A stretch of DNA of 64,000 bases from Oscillospiraceae bacterium (GCA_021199355.1 JAJQIF010000028.1:1-64000), one strand, 5' to 3'; numbered from the stretch's first letter, positions 53,160 through 62,860 are shown. A program made the numbers and translations. Notes: generated from the sequence alone by a model not told the origin.

Positions 53160-53293
53160 AAACCCCTCAGTCGCCTTCGGCGACAGCTCCCCTTTCAGGG
53201 GAGCCTAATGGCGGTTCTATACAAGTTTCTGATAGAACGGAAAAAGCCTCCCCTGAAAGGGGAGGGGGACCGGCGCAGCCGGTGGAGGGGTTT
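53160..53293. repeat. Family B palindromic element, copy 2, in the argG leader
   Basis: AAACCCCTC (53160-53168) and GAGGGGTTT (53285-53293) bracket stem-loops GTCGCCTTCGGCGAC, GCTCCCCTTTCAGGGGAGC, CTCCCCTGAAAGGGGAG and ACCGGCGCAGCCGGT. It lies between the -10 box and the argG start codon, so it must be part of the argG mRNA leader. Confidence 0.88.
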
Positions 53294-53316
53294 ACAATTT
53301 ACATGGAGGAGTTTAT

Positions 53317-54552
53317 ATGAGTATAAAAAAAGAAAACATCAAAAAAGTAGTCCTTGCCTATTCTGGCGGACTCGACACTTCAATCATCATCCCGTGGCTC
53401 AAGGAGAATTACAATAATCCCGAGATTATCGCTGTTTCGGCTAATGTCGGACAGGGCACCGAGCTCGACGGGCTCGAGGAGAAGGCTCTCAAGACCGGCG
53501 CTTCGAAGCTCTATATCGAGGATCTGACCGAAGAGTTCTTAACAGATTTCGTCTTCCCCTGCGTCCAGGCTGGTGCGAAGTATGAGGAATACCTCCTCGG
53601 CACCGCTTTTGCCCGTCCTCCGATAGCTCGCAGAATTGCCGAAATCGCTATCAAGGAAGGCGCTGACGCCATCTGCCACGGTTGCACCGGCAAGGGCAAC
53701 GACCAGGTTCGTTTCGAAGTCGCCATCAAGGCTTTCGCCCCCGACATCCCGATTATCGCTCCTTGGAGAGAGTGGGACATCAAGTCCCGCGACGAGGAAA
53801 TCGACTATGCCGAGGCGCACAACGTTCCCCTGAAGATTAACCGTGAGACCAATTACTCGAAAGATAAGAATCTCTGGCACCTTTCTCACGAGGGACTCGA
53901 TCTTGAAGACCCGGCAAACGAGCCGCAGTACAACAAGCCCGGATTCCTCGAGATGGGCGTTTCGCCCGAGATGGCTCCCGATGAGCCCACATATGTAAAG
54001 CTCCACTTCGAGCAGGGCGTTCCCACAGCTGTAAACGGCGTAGAGATGAACGCAACCGAGCTCGTATCGGAACTCAACAAGCTCGGCGGTGCGAACGGCA
54101 TCGGACTCCTTGACATCGTCGAGAACCGCCTTGTCGGTATGAAGAGCAGAGGCGTTTATGAGACCCCCGGCGGCGCTATCCTCTATCATGCTCATGAAAC
54201 CCTCGAGACTATCACCCTTGACAAAGAAACCGCTCACTACAAGTCTTTGGTAGCTCAGAAGCTTGCCGAGCTCGTATATAACGCACAGTGGTTCACTCCT
54301 CTTACCGAGGCAATTCTTGCGTTCGTAAAGTCGACACAGAAGACCGTCACCGGCGACGTAACCCTCAAGCTTTATAAGGGCAACATCATCAACGCAGGCG
54401 TAACCTCGCCCTACTCCCTCTACGACCCCGAAATCGCGACATTTGACGAGGATGAGGTCTACGACCAGAAGGACGCCGGCGGCTTCATCAACCTCTACGG
54501 TCTCCCGACCAAGGTTTACGCGAAGATGAAAGCGAAGAATGGGTTGAGGTAA
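53317..54552 (+). CDS. argG: Argininosuccinate synthase
   Basis: 411 residues. ATP pyrophosphatase loop [31 protein letters not shown] and [15 protein letters not shown]. Couples citrulline and aspartate. Shine-Dalgarno GGAGG 9 bases upstream. First gene of argG-H-F. Its TAA forms the edge of a family B half-element. Confidence 0.96.
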   Translation: MSIKKENIKKVVLAYSGGLDTSIIIPWLKENYNNPEIIAVSANVGQGTELDGLEEKALKTGASKLYIEDLTEEFLTDFVFPCVQAGAKYEEYLLGTAFARPPIARRIAEIAIKEGADAICHGCTGKGNDQVRFEVAIKAFAPDIPIIAPWREWDIKSRDEEIDYAEAHNVPLKINRETNYSKDKNLWHLSHEGLDLEDPANEPQYNKPGFLEMGVSPEMAPDEPTYVKLHFEQGVPTAVNGVEMNATELVSELNKLGGANGIGLLDIVENRLVGMKSRGVYETPGGAILYHAHETLETITLDKETAHYKSLVAQKLAELVYNAQWFTPLTEAILAFVKSTQKTVTGDVTLKLYKGNIINAGVTSPYSLYDPEIATFDEDEVYDQKDAGGFINLYGLPTKVYAKMKAKNGLR

Positions 54553-54602
54553 ACCTCTCAGTCGCCTACGGCGACAGCTCCCCTTATCAAGGGGAGCCTT
54601 TA
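54551..54602. repeat. Family B half-element, copy 3
   Basis: AAACCTCTCAGTCGCC then GCCTACGGC and GCTCCCCTTATCAAGGGGAGC: one arm of the element only. Its first A's are the last two bases of the argG stop codon. It fills most of the argG-argH gap. Confidence 0.78.
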
Positions 54603-54632
54603 CTTCTTCTACACAACTTTGGAGGTATAACT

Positions 54633-56033
54633 ATGGCAAAAATGTGGGCAGGTCGAACTAGCGGCGACACAAGCACTCTCGCCGACGACTTCAACTCGTC
54701 TATTCACTTTGACAGCCGGATGTATCGCGAGGATATAACCGGCAGTATGGCGCATGCTTCTATGCTCGGGGCGACGGGGATTATCTCGGAAGATGAAGCC
54801 TCAGAGCTTATCGACGGTCTCTCGGAGATTTTATCCGACCTTGACTCGGGGAAGCTCAAAATCAACCCCGATTGCGAGGATATCCACATGTTCGTCGAGG
54901 AGGTTCTCACGTCCCGGCTCGGCGATGTCGGAAAGAAGCTTCATACCGCCCGTAGCCGCAACGATCAGGTTGCTCTTGACACGAGGATGTACACGAGAAC
55001 GGAGATAGCTTCGATTCAGGAAAAGCTTCTTGATTTGTGCGACGCGGTCGTCGCAAAAGCCGAGGAATATAAAGACTATGTCATGCCCGGCTATACGCAT
55101 CTCCAGAGAGCACAGCCCATCACCTTTGGGCATCAGCTGATGTGCTATGTCGAGATGCTCGGGCGAGATGTTGACAGGCTTGAAGATGCGAAGAAGCGCG
55201 TTTCCGTATCTCCAATAGGCAGCTGTGCCTTGGCGGGTACTACATATCAGACCGACAGGGGATATGAAGCGAAAAAACTCGGCTTCGACTCGGTTTGCAG
55301 AAACAGCATCGACGGCGTTTCGGACAGAGATTTTGTCTGCGAGACTCTTTCGGACTTGTCCATCATCATGATGCACCTGTCGAGATTTTCCGAGGAAATA
55401 GTTCTCTGGTCGAGCTGGGAATTCAAATTTATTGAGCTTTCGGACAGCTTTACGACCGGCTCGTCAATCATGCCGCAAAAGAAAAACCCCGACATGGCGG
55501 AGTTGGTTCGGGGCAAGACCGGCAGGGTCTATGGCGACCTCATCACTATTTTAACCGTACTCAAGGGCTTGCCGCTTGCCTATAATAAAGATATGCAGGA
55601 GGACAAAGAATGCCTCTTCGACGGAATCGACACCGTCAAGATGTGCCTTGACGTCTTCACCGGAATGATTGAGACCATGAAGGCGAACCGCGAAAACATG
55701 ATGACTGCGGCGCAGAAGGGCTTTATCAACGCAACAGATCTGGCGGACTACCTCGTCAGAAAGGGCTTGCCGTTCAGAAGCGCATATAAGATAAGCGGCA
55801 GAATCGTCGCCCATTGCATCGAGACCGGAAAAGTACTTGAAACGATGGAGCTCTCGGAATACAAAGAGTTCAGCGAGCTTTTCGAAGACGATTTGTATCA
55901 GGAAATCGACCTCAAAACCTGCGTCGACAAGAGAATCAGCGAGGGCGGAACCTCGATAAGCTCCGTAGAAAAGCAGATTGCCGACGCAAAAGAAAGAATA
56001 AGTAATCTTAAGAAGGGATTTGAACAGAAATGA
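54633..56033 (+). CDS. argH: Argininosuccinate lyase
   Basis: 466 residues. Fumarase/aspartase superfamily: signature [16 protein letters not shown] with the catalytic Ser, [13 protein letters not shown] and [11 protein letters not shown]. Releases arginine and fumarate. Starts [11 protein letters not shown] behind GGAGGT and overlaps argF by 4 bp. Confidence 0.96.
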   Translation: MAKMWAGRTSGDTSTLADDFNSSIHFDSRMYREDITGSMAHASMLGATGIISEDEASELIDGLSEILSDLDSGKLKINPDCEDIHMFVEEVLTSRLGDVGKKLHTARSRNDQVALDTRMYTRTEIASIQEKLLDLCDAVVAKAEEYKDYVMPGYTHLQRAQPITFGHQLMCYVEMLGRDVDRLEDAKKRVSVSPIGSCALAGTTYQTDRGYEAKKLGFDSVCRNSIDGVSDRDFVCETLSDLSIIMMHLSRFSEEIVLWSSWEFKFIELSDSFTTGSSIMPQKKNPDMAELVRGKTGRVYGDLITILTVLKGLPLAYNKDMQEDKECLFDGIDTVKMCLDVFTGMIETMKANRENMMTAAQKGFINATDLADYLVRKGLPFRSAYKISGRIVAHCIETGKVLETMELSEYKEFSELFEDDLYQEIDLKTCVDKRISEGGTSISSVEKQIADAKERISNLKKGFEQK

Positions 56034-57019
56034 ATCTTTACGGACGGGATTTTCTGAAGCTTCTTGACTTCACTCCCGATGAAATAGAAGGGCTTATCGA
56101 GCTCGCGGCGACCCTCAAGGCAAAGAAAAAGGCGGGAGTCGCTCACAAGCTCTGCGAGGGCAAGAACGTCGCCCTCATCTTTGAGAAGACGAGCACCCGC
56201 ACCCGTTGCTCATTCGAGGTTGCCGCTCATGATTTGGGCATGGGTTGTACATACCTTGACCCGTCGGGCTCGCAGATTGGCAAAAAGGAAAGCATCGCCG
56301 ACACGGCAAGAGTACTCAGCTCAATGTTCGACGGCATCGAATACCGTGGCTACGGGCAGGAGATTGTCGAGGAGCTCGCCGAATATTCGAGCGTCCCTGT
56401 CTGGAATGGGCTCACAAACGAGTTCCACCCGACGCAGATTCTTGCCGACTTCCTCACAATAAAAGAGATTTACGGACGCCTGAAGGGCATCAACTTCCTC
56501 TACATGGGCGACGCCAGATACAACATGGGTAACTCGCTTATGGTCGGTTGCGCCAAGATGGGTCTTAACTTCACCGCATGTGCACCCGCAAAATACTTCC
56601 CGAACGCCGAGCTCGTTAAAACCTGCGAAGAGCTCGCACAAGAAAGCGGCGGAAGCATCACTCTGACCGAAGACCCCGCAGAGGCGGCTAAGGGACAGAA
56701 TGTCGTCTATACCGACGTGTGGGTTTCGATGGGCGAGCCGGACGAGGTCTGGGCAGAGAGAATCGCCGATTTGTCGCCTTATCAGGTAAACTCGAAGCTC
56801 ATGAACGCCACTGACAACGCCGTATTCATGCACTGCCTGCCGTCCTTCCATGACCTCAAGACCACCACCGGCAAGCTGATAAACGAGAAATTCGGCATCG
56901 ACTGCATGGAGGTCACCGACGAGGTCTTCGAAAGCCCGAAGTCCGCTGTCTTCCAGGAGGCGGAGAATCGGATGCACACGATTAAGGCGGTTATGGCTTC
57001 TACTTTGGCAAAAGTGTGA
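56030..57019 (+). CDS. argF: Ornithine carbamoyltransferase
   Basis: 329 residues. Carbamoyl-phosphate loop [13 protein letters not shown] (51-63), [24 protein letters not shown], and the ornithine/catalytic motif HCLPSFHD. The sequence order fits OTCase rather than ATCase (compare PyrB). Its placement with argG-H behind ArgR boxes indicates an anabolic role. A family A repeat starts 1 bp after the stop. Confidence 0.95.
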   Translation: MNLYGRDFLKLLDFTPDEIEGLIELAATLKAKKKAGVAHKLCEGKNVALIFEKTSTRTRCSFEVAAHDLGMGCTYLDPSGSQIGKKESIADTARVLSSMFDGIEYRGYGQEIVEELAEYSSVPVWNGLTNEFHPTQILADFLTIKEIYGRLKGINFLYMGDARYNMGNSLMVGCAKMGLNFTACAPAKYFPNAELVKTCEELAQESGGSITLTEDPAEAAKGQNVVYTDVWVSMGEPDEVWAERIADLSPYQVNSKLMNATDNAVFMHCLPSFHDLKTTTGKLINEKFGIDCMEVTDEVFESPKSAVFQEAENRMHTIKAVMASTLAKV

Positions 57020-57020
57020 T

Positions 57021-57092
57021 TGTAGGGGCGGATATTATCCGCCCGTATCTAGGCTACATGTATTTTTCGGGCGGATGATATCCGCCCCTACA
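57021..57092. repeat. Family A palindromic element, full inverted pair
   Basis: TGTAGGGGCGGATATTATCC plus GCCCG (57021-57045) is followed after 22 bp by its inverse CGGGCGGATGATATCCGCCC plus CTACA (57068-57092). Each 25-bp arm is itself palindromic. MITE-like, no coding capacity; starts 1 bp after the argF stop. Confidence 0.88.
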
Positions 57093-57115
57093 TATGTTAA
57101 TTTTCGGAGAAAAAT

Positions 57116-57757
57116 ATGCGTGAATTCTTAATATCAATCTTCCGCAAGCCGCACATGGCTCGGCGGGTTATTCTCTGCGTCGTGGCGGTCACGATGATGG
57201 GCTTTTGCGTGTCGTGGCTGAACCTTCTTGCGTGGGGCACCGACCCTTGCTCGGTCGTGAATCTCGCCATGGCTGAAATCCTCGGCATGAGCTTCGGAAG
57301 CTGGCAGGCGCTCATCAACTGCGTTCTCTTCGTCTTCGTCTTCTGGAAGGGGAGGGAGAACATCGGCATCGGCACCGTCTGCAACATGTTCATCGTCGGC
57401 TATGCCTGCGATTTCATGACGTGGCTTCGGACGCTAATCTTGCCCGATTTTTCATTCACGACAATGCCCGAGAAGATTGTTGCCTGCGTTGTGATACTTT
57501 GTATATTTGTCTTCTCGGTCGCGGTCTACACCTCGGTCGGGCTCGGTGCGTCGCCCTATGATTCGATTCCCGAAATCATCTTCAAGGCGCAGAAAAAGCT
57601 CCCGTTCCGGGTCGTCAGAATCCTCTGGGACGGCGGCTATGCAGTCCTTGGCTATCTTATAGGCGGAACGGTCGGAATCGTGACGGTTCTTATGGCTCTC
57701 ACGATAGGACCCATGGCGGAAGCCGTCCGCAAGCGCATCGGCAGGTTTATTGAATAG
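57116..57757 (+). CDS. YczE/YitT-like integral membrane protein
   Basis: 213 residues with about five to six hydrophobic segments (near 18-42, 57-80, 85-108, 123-145, 168-200). GTDPCSVVNLAM and GLGASPYDSIPEII are internally repeated GxxP motifs seen in the YczE/YyaS group. The substrate is unknown; relatives are often annotated only as membrane proteins. Shine-Dalgarno CGGAGAA. Its end overlaps the convergent DUF2508 gene by 11 bp. Confidence 0.75.
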   Translation: MREFLISIFRKPHMARRVILCVVAVTMMGFCVSWLNLLAWGTDPCSVVNLAMAEILGMSFGSWQALINCVLFVFVFWKGRENIGIGTVCNMFIVGYACDFMTWLRTLILPDFSFTTMPEKIVACVVILCIFVFSVAVYTSVGLGASPYDSIPEIIFKAQKKLPFRVVRILWDGGYAVLGYLIGGTVGIVTVLMALTIGPMAEAVRKRIGRFIE

Positions 57758-57965
57758 TGCTTTCCAACGACTTGAGCTCTCTTATTAAGTAGTTGTAACG
57801 TGACTCAAGAGCCGCACGGTCATAGATAAGCGCATCCACAAGGTCGCTGTCGGTCGTCTCGTTAAAACAGCTCTCCGTAATTTCCATAGCATCAGAAATC
57901 TCCTTGATATCGGCTTCGATAGCAAGGAGTTTTTGTTTTCGGAGCTTATTTTGCGAACGGGTCAT
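57747..57965 (-). CDS. DUF2508-family small protein
   Basis: 72 residues, two helices rich in charged residues (KLLAIEADIKEISDAM ... DLVDALIYDRAALESRYNYL). The spacing of SCFNETTDSDLVDALIY resembles DUF2508/YaaL proteins, usually small cytosolic proteins of unknown function. Start 57965 is chosen for the GAGAGGA Shine-Dalgarno; a longer frame would begin inside the repeat at 58024. Upstream lies an inverted repeat ATATGCT/AGCATAT (57983-58001). Confidence 0.65.
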   Translation of the reverse strand: MTRSQNKLRKQKLLAIEADIKEISDAMEITESCFNETTDSDLVDALIYDRAALESRYNYLIRELKSLESTIQ

Positions 57966-58023
57966 AACAAACATCCTCTCGTATATGCTGTTAAAGCATA
58001 TGCGGGAGGAAAGTGCTTCATGC

Positions 58024-58207
58024 AAACCCCTCAGTCGCCCTTCTGGGCGAAGAAGTTTGACTATGCCAAACTTCCGAAGTTCGCAAAGCGAACTTCTGCG
58101 CTCACCCTTTCAGGGGAGCCTTTTTGTATTCTGCACAAACTTTTGCGAGAGCAAAAAAAGCCTCCCCTGAAAGGGGAGGGGGACCGGCGAAGCCGGTGGA
58201 GGGGTTT
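58024..58207. repeat. Family B palindromic element, copy 4
   Basis: AAACCCCTC (58024-58032) and GAGGGGTTT (58199-58207). Compared with copy 2 it carries extra hairpins in the left arm (GAAGTTTG...CAAACTTC and GAAGTTCGCAAAGCGAACTTC). The right end lies 1 bp beyond the galM stop codon (TGA then TAAACCCC on the minus strand). Confidence 0.85.
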
Positions 58208-58208
58208 A

Positions 58209-59252
58209 TCAAACGCTGAACTTATAAACCGTAACGTGATGATACTTCTCGCCAGCTTTCAAAATCGGCTTCTCGAAGTTGTCGAACTTCATGGCGTTCG
58301 GATAGAACTGGGTTTCGAGGCAGAGACCGTCGCGCTTCTCAATCGGCTTGCCGTTCTTGCCGTAGGGTGCTGTGCCGTCGAGGAAGTTGCCCGAATAGAA
58401 CTGCATGCCGAGGGTGTCGGACCATACCTCCATCGTGCGTCCGGTGTTAGCCGCCTTGAGGGTTGCCATATGGCGGAAGCCCTCGCCGTCCGGGCACCAG
58501 TTGTGGTCATAGCCGCCGGCAAAGACGAGCTGCTCGTGCTTTTGGTTGATTCTCTCGCCGATAACGTGGAAGTCGGTGAAGTCGAGCGGCGTGCCCTCAA
58601 CCTTAGCGACATAGCCGGTGGGGAGGCACTCGGAATTGCCGACAGTGAAGTGAGTAGCGTTGATCTTGAGGGAGTGGTTCTCGATGGAGCCGGTTCCCTG
58701 ACCGTCAAGGTTAAAGTAGCAGTGGTTCGTCAGATTGCAGATGGTGTCGCTCTCGGCTACCGCGTTGTAGTCAATCTTGAGAGCGCAGTCGTCATCGAAG
58801 GAGTACTTGACGGTGACGTGAAGTGTTCCCGGGAAGCCCTCTTCGCCGTCGGGGGAGGTGTAGTTGAGGACGAGCTTCTCGCCGTCAACGCTGGCGTCCC
58901 AGATTTTCTTGTTGAAGCCTTCGAAGCCGCCGTGGAGGTTGTTTCTGCCGTCGTTCTTGCCGAGGGTATAGGTCTTTCTGCCGAGCTTGAACTTTGCGTC
59001 CTCGATTCTGTTGCCGTGGCGACCGATGAGTGCGCCGATATACTTGTCCTGGTTCTCATAGCCGGAAATGTCGTCATATCCGAGAGCTACGTCGGCGATA
59101 TAGCCGTTCTTGTCCGGGACGTTTATCGAGCGGATAGCTCCGCCATAAGTGATGATTTCGACATACGCGCCGATTGAGTTTTTGAGCTCATAGAGCGAGA
59201 TAGGCTCGCCGGTCGAGAGGCATCCGAAGTCTCTTCTTGTTACAGTTGTCAT
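58209..59252 (-). CDS. galM: Aldose 1-epimerase (mutarotase)
   Basis: 347 residues. Interconverts alpha and beta anomers of galactose or glucose. Motifs: GRHGNRI (sugar binding), catalytic His in TNHCYFNLDG, DHNW, and the catalytic Glu region near the end CLETQFYPNA. The Shine-Dalgarno GAAAGGA lies 10 bases upstream. It is single, with its own promoter and no galactose genes next to it. Confidence 0.94.
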   Translation of the reverse strand: MTTVTRRDFGCLSTGEPISLYELKNSIGAYVEIITYGGAIRSINVPDKNGYIADVALGYDDISGYENQDKYIGALIGRHGNRIEDAKFKLGRKTYTLGKNDGRNNLHGGFEGFNKKIWDASVDGEKLVLNYTSPDGEEGFPGTLHVTVKYSFDDDCALKIDYNAVAESDTICNLTNHCYFNLDGQGTGSIENHSLKINATHFTVGNSECLPTGYVAKVEGTPLDFTDFHVIGERINQKHEQLVFAGGYDHNWCPDGEGFRHMATLKAANTGRTMEVWSDTLGMQFYSGNFLDGTAPYGKNGKPIEKRDGLCLETQFYPNAMKFDNFEKPILKAGEKYHHVTVYKFSV

Positions 59253-59298
59253 AGGTTTTCAAGTCCTTTCAAAAAAATTCTCAAAAAATATTTTTCTC

Positions 59299-59362
59299 GC
59301 ATGCAATAATTGCGTGCCCTGATTTGTATTATAAGTGTAACACCTTTTCAGACGAATTGCAA
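59299..59362 (-). promoter_or_regulatory. galM promoter region with palindrome
   Basis: On the minus strand TTGCAA (59362-59357), 17 bp, TACACT (59339-59334); a TATAAT directly after it (59333-59328) is an alternative -10. A near-perfect palindrome GCATGCAATAATTGCGTGC (59299-59317) lies just downstream and could be an operator or leader hairpin. Confidence 0.45.
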
Positions 59363-59426
59363 CCTCGGAAATGTGATTCCGGGTCGAAAAATTAATTTTC
59401 TCCCTGTGAAAATTAATAATTCGGGG

Positions 59427-59455
59427 TTTACAACGGGACAAAAAGATGTTATAAT
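59427..59455 (+). promoter_or_regulatory. Promoter of the serine-rich secreted protein
   Basis: TTTACA (59427-59432), 17 bp, TATAAT (59450-59455). Confidence 0.7.
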
Positions 59456-59470
59456 GTACTCGGTAACCTG

Positions 59471-59526
59471 TGAGAAATAGATGAACTTCGTTCATCTAGT
59501 CTCAAGGGGGAATCTAAAAAATTTTT
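59471..59526 (+). promoter_or_regulatory. Leader hairpin and A/T-tract
   Basis: TGAGA-TAGATGAAC / GTTCATCTA-TCTCA (59471-59504) is a strong hairpin with a TTC loop, followed by CTAAAAAATTTTTG (59514-59527) and the Shine-Dalgarno AAAGGAG. The layout matches the leaders at 14858 and 62104. Confidence 0.55.
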
Positions 59527-59549
59527 GAAAAAAAGGAGTGTCATAAAAA

Positions 59550-61961
59550 ATGACTAAAAGACTTTTAGCATTGGCAACCGCCCTCATTCTGGCAGTCTCC
59601 ATGCTCAATCTCTCGGTGTTTGCGGATACTGGCTCTGCTACTATTACAAACACAGGAAGTAACACAGTCAAGATCGAATGGTCTTATACTGCTGATGACA
59701 GTAGCAGTGCTGTTACTTACACCTACAAATTGGAAAACAAGACCACGGGTTCAACTCTTGCGTCCGGAACAAAGAAGAGCGTCACAAGTGTAAGTAATAT
59801 ATCTTACAGCGCTTCTGGAACTTTGGCACTTACTGTTGATGTTTATGTTGATGGCACATATGCTACCACCTACAGCGACAGTTTGGCAGTAACCTACACT
59901 TCAACAAGCACCAAGAATGGCATCACCGTAACTCAGTCGGGTGATAGTGCCGTTACCGTAACTTGGACAGAGTCATCTTCATATGCAAGCTATACCGCTA
60001 CATATAAGACATCGAGCTCAAGCTCATCCGTTTCTATGGGCGTCGTATCGAGCGGCTTTTCTATCGGCAAGGCTTACTCTTCGCTCTACTCTGTAACCGT
60101 TATCGGTTGGAGTGGTTCAGGCGGAACCGGAACTTCGACCACCATTGGTACTTGGACTAACAGCTCAAGCTCTTCGAGCTCTTCTGTAACAACCACCGGC
60201 ACAGTAAGCTATACCTATAATGGTGTTACCTCATCCGGTTATTACAGTTACACTCTTAAGTGGACTGCTGTATCAGGTGCTTCGTACTATACGGTCGCTG
60301 TTTCAGCGGAAAGCCAGTCCGCTACCTATATGACGAAGTCTAATTCGTACACCATCAATCTTCTTCCCGGCTATACTTACACCTTTGTAGTCACTGCTTA
60401 TAACTCTTCGGCTGCATATCTGTCGCTTCCGGGAACCGCAACCATTGTATCCGGTACTTCGTCAAGTTCTTCCTCTTCGTCGTCATCGGGCTTGACCTAT
60501 ACGACTACCGGCTTGACTAACGGTTATTATTACTACACCTTCTCATGGAGCAAGTATAATAGTGAAACAGCTTACTATATCTACATCAACGGTACCGCTA
60601 TTCCTGTTACCGGTACTTCCTACTCAACCTATCTGACAAGCGGTCAGTATTATACCGTTACCGTCACCACTTTGAGTGGAACTACGGTTGGCTCTGCTTA
60701 CTTCTATGCGGGTGCTTCTTCATCGAGTTCGAGCTCGTCGTCCTATACAACGACTTCGGGCACTAACTGCACCGTTTACTCGTACACCAGTTCCAAGACT
60801 GTATCGTGGACTGCTTACTCGGGAGCAAGTAGCTATATTGTTTACTACGTTGTCGGCTCCAACTCGACCGGTTCTACAACTACAACTTCTTCCACAAGTG
60901 TTACTATTCCTGTAGCTAACACTTATGCCGTTACGGTCTACATCATCCCTTTGGATTCGACGGGCACTGCGCTTACAAGCGGTTACTGGGCTTCAGCAAC
61001 TGTTGCAGCTACAAGCAGTTCTTCTAGCTCGTCTTCGAGCTCTTCAACCGTAACTTCAACCGTTATGAAGAATGTCTCGATTTCTTCGAGCACTACGTTG
61101 ACAACCACCCTTACATGGGATGCTGTAAGCGGCGCTTCCTATTACTACATTTCCTACGGTACACTCGGAACTTCTGCCGGATCCACCACTACTTCTCTGA
61201 CCAACAGTGCAAGCATTCCTTTCGGCAAGAGCTCTTCGTTTGAGGCATATGTATATGCTGTTTCATCGAGTGGTAGCACCTCTGTAGTTGGCTACATTCA
61301 GTATGTCCCCGGAACAACCGCGACCGTTATCGGCTCTACCGGTTCTTCCTCCGGCTCCAGCTCCTCTTCCGACAGTGACGCTTCCGTCTACCCGACTTCC
61401 TTCAAGGCTACTTCGGGCAACAGCGGAAAGATCACCCTTTCCTGGACTGCGGCTGACGATGCTACTTCCTACACCGTTTACTGGAAGCGCTCTTCCAACT
61501 CAACCTGGAAGAAGGCAGGAACCGTCAAGAAGACCGCTGTTACAATCTCGGGTCTTAACGACGGCACAAGCTATGACTTCTATGTAGTAGCTAATACCAA
61601 CTACAGCTCCGGCACAGTTACCATCACCTGCTCGACAAAGACCTCTACCGTCACCGCTACAGACCCCGTAGCGAGCACGGCAACTCTTTCGAGCCTGACA
61701 TCCGTAACAAGCTCTTCGAGCGGTTCGATAACCGTTTCATGGACCGCCGTTTCCGGCGCAACCAGCTATAAGGTCTATGTTGCCGAGGGCTCAAGCTCCA
61801 CCTACAAGTGCAAGGCTACCGTAACAAGCGGCACCTCGACCACAATCACTGGTCTCACATCCGGCACAACCTACAAGGTAAGAGTTGTAGCAGTTCCTTA
61901 TCAGACTGACCTTTCAACCGACCTCAAGGCTTGCAGCTACATGTCTGTTACCGTCAAGTAA
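59550..61961 (+). CDS. Secreted Ser/Thr/Tyr-rich fibronectin type III repeat protein
   Basis: 803 residues. Signal peptide MTKRLLALATALILAVSML, cut after VFA. About seven FN3-like beta modules carry W-TAVSGASYYTVAV-type strands; the last two (about 612-700 and 715-803) are clear FN3 (ITLSWTAADDATSYTVYW, ITVSWTAVSGATSYKVYV). Poly-serine linkers separate modules (near 208-218, 308-318, 392-400, 490-500, 600-612). Ser codons are mixed, so the tracts are not simple slippage runs. No sorting signal, membrane helix or catalytic domain is visible. Probably a secreted, possibly glycosylated, spacer or binding protein. Confidence 0.8.
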   Translation: MTKRLLALATALILAVSMLNLSVFADTGSATITNTGSNTVKIEWSYTADDSSSAVTYTYKLENKTTGSTLASGTKKSVTSVSNISYSASGTLALTVDVYVDGTYATTYSDSLAVTYTSTSTKNGITVTQSGDSAVTVTWTESSSYASYTATYKTSSSSSSVSMGVVSSGFSIGKAYSSLYSVTVIGWSGSGGTGTSTTIGTWTNSSSSSSSSVTTTGTVSYTYNGVTSSGYYSYTLKWTAVSGASYYTVAVSAESQSATYMTKSNSYTINLLPGYTYTFVVTAYNSSAAYLSLPGTATIVSGTSSSSSSSSSSGLTYTTTGLTNGYYYYTFSWSKYNSETAYYIYINGTAIPVTGTSYSTYLTSGQYYTVTVTTLSGTTVGSAYFYAGASSSSSSSSSYTTTSGTNCTVYSYTSSKTVSWTAYSGASSYIVYYVVGSNSTGSTTTTSSTSVTIPVANTYAVTVYIIPLDSTGTALTSGYWASATVAATSSSSSSSSSSSTVTSTVMKNVSISSSTTLTTTLTWDAVSGASYYYISYGTLGTSAGSTTTSLTNSASIPFGKSSSFEAYVYAVSSSGSTSVVGYIQYVPGTTATVIGSTGSSSGSSSSSDSDASVYPTSFKATSGNSGKITLSWTAADDATSYTVYWKRSSNSTWKKAGTVKKTAVTISGLNDGTSYDFYVVANTNYSSGTVTITCSTKTSTVTATDPVASTATLSSLTSVTSSSSGSITVSWTAVSGATSYKVYVAEGSSSTYKCKATVTSGTSTTITGLTSGTTYKVRVVAVPYQTDLSTDLKACSYMSVTVK

Positions 61962-61993
61962 ACAGTTACGCGCAATCAATTAAAATAGGGGAG

Positions 61994-62018
61994 AGCCGGC
62001 TTCGTGCCGGCTTTTCTC
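61994..62018 (+). terminator. Intrinsic terminator
   Basis: AGCCGGC (61994-62000), TTCGT, GCCGGCT (62006-62012), then TTTCTCTT; 32 bp after the stop of the serine-rich protein. Confidence 0.85.
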
Positions 62019-62072
62019 TTGACAGCCCGCATGAAAACGCTTGTAGAAAATGATGATTTTTGTCAGAGTGTC

Positions 62073-62101
62073 TTGTAATCGGGGATGAATTCGTGTATAA
62101 T
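62073..62101 (+). promoter_or_regulatory. Promoter upstream of the sigma factor gene
   Basis: TTGTAA (62073-62078), 17 bp, TATAAT (62096-62101). The leader to the sigma gene is about 205 bases. A second, weaker AT-rich stretch (TAATATAATATC near 62274) could hold another start site. Confidence 0.55.
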
Positions 62102-62103
62102 AA

Positions 62104-62193
62104 CAGGAATGAGCGATGCTCATTCCTGCGGAAGATTTGCCTTCGGCAAACTTCCACCCTGACCCATCCGGAGGGGTTTCAAAAAAATTTTTT
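62104..62193 (+). promoter_or_regulatory. Tandem leader hairpins and A/T-tract before the sigma factor
   Basis: CAGGAATGAGC / GCTCATTCCTG (62104-62128) is an 11-bp perfect stem with a GAT loop right at the expected transcript start. GGAAG-A-TTTGCC / GGCAAA-CTTCC (62130-62155) follows with a TTC loop, then GGAGGGGTTTC and a run of A then T (62181-62193). The GGAGGGGTTT end resembles the end of family B repeats. Positions 62194-62300 hold nothing else I can assign. Confidence 0.5.
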
Positions 62194-62314
62194 AATTTCG
62201 GTTGAAACAAAATCGGGTTTTTCGGACACTATTTATACAGAAGCACTTCGATGAAGAGGCTGTGTGGATAGTGGTAATATAATATCTTACAGCGAATCGA
62301 GGTGAGACTGATAT

Positions 62315-62860
62315 ATGAAATCCGACTTCAAGGAGCTTGTGACCCGTGCAAGGCGGGGCGATGCTTCTGCGTTCGGCGAGCTTTATTCCGCAATCTATAA
62401 AGACCTTTATTACTACGCACTGTGTAACCTTAACAATGCGGACGATGCGGCGGATGCCGTGAGCGACGCTGTCTTGGATGCCTTCACGGGGATTAAGAAT
62501 CTCAAAAACGAAGAGGCTTTCCAAGGGTGGATGGTCAAAATCCTGACCGCCAAAATCAAGCGAAAACAGGCGGAATATATCAGTCAGCGCGAGAACCTGA
62601 GCTCCACCACCTCGGACTATGAAGACGCCGAGGAAGGCGAGATGAACGACATCCCCGTCAATGAAGCAAAGTACGAGGGAATCGAGCTACTCGAGCACAT
62701 CGAGGGACTGAGTCACAACGAAAAGATTTGCTTCACGCTGAATGCAATCTATGGCTACACGAGCGACGAGGTGAGCAAAATCACCGAGATAAACAACGCC
62801 ACCGTGCGAACGTATATAGCGAGAGCGAAGCAGAAGCTGCGAAAAGCACTATCTGATTAG
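62315..62860 (+). CDS. Sigma-70 family (ECF-type) RNA polymerase sigma factor
   Basis: 181 residues. Region 2 (about 10-75) with GDASAFGELYSAIYKDLYYY and NNADDAADAVSDAVLDAF; region 4 (about 125-180) with LSHNEKICFTLNAIYGYTSD and NATVRTYIARAKQKLRKAL, an HTH. Regions 1 and 3 are absent, as in group 4 sigma factors. It is followed after 73 bp by a single-pass membrane protein that is probably its partner or anti-sigma. Shine-Dalgarno GAGGTGAG. A family A repeat starts right after the TAG. Confidence 0.88.
   Translation: MKSDFKELVTRARRGDASAFGELYSAIYKDLYYYALCNLNNADDAADAVSDAVLDAFTGIKNLKNEEAFQGWMVKILTAKIKRKQAEYISQRENLSSTTSDYEDAEEGEMNDIPVNEAKYEGIELLEHIEGLSHNEKICFTLNAIYGYTSDEVSKITEINNATVRTYIARAKQKLRKALSD

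Noticed and set aside
57933-59177. 414-codon plus-strand frame
   Set aside because: It reads through a family B repeat and then antisense to galM; no Shine-Dalgarno and no family similarity.
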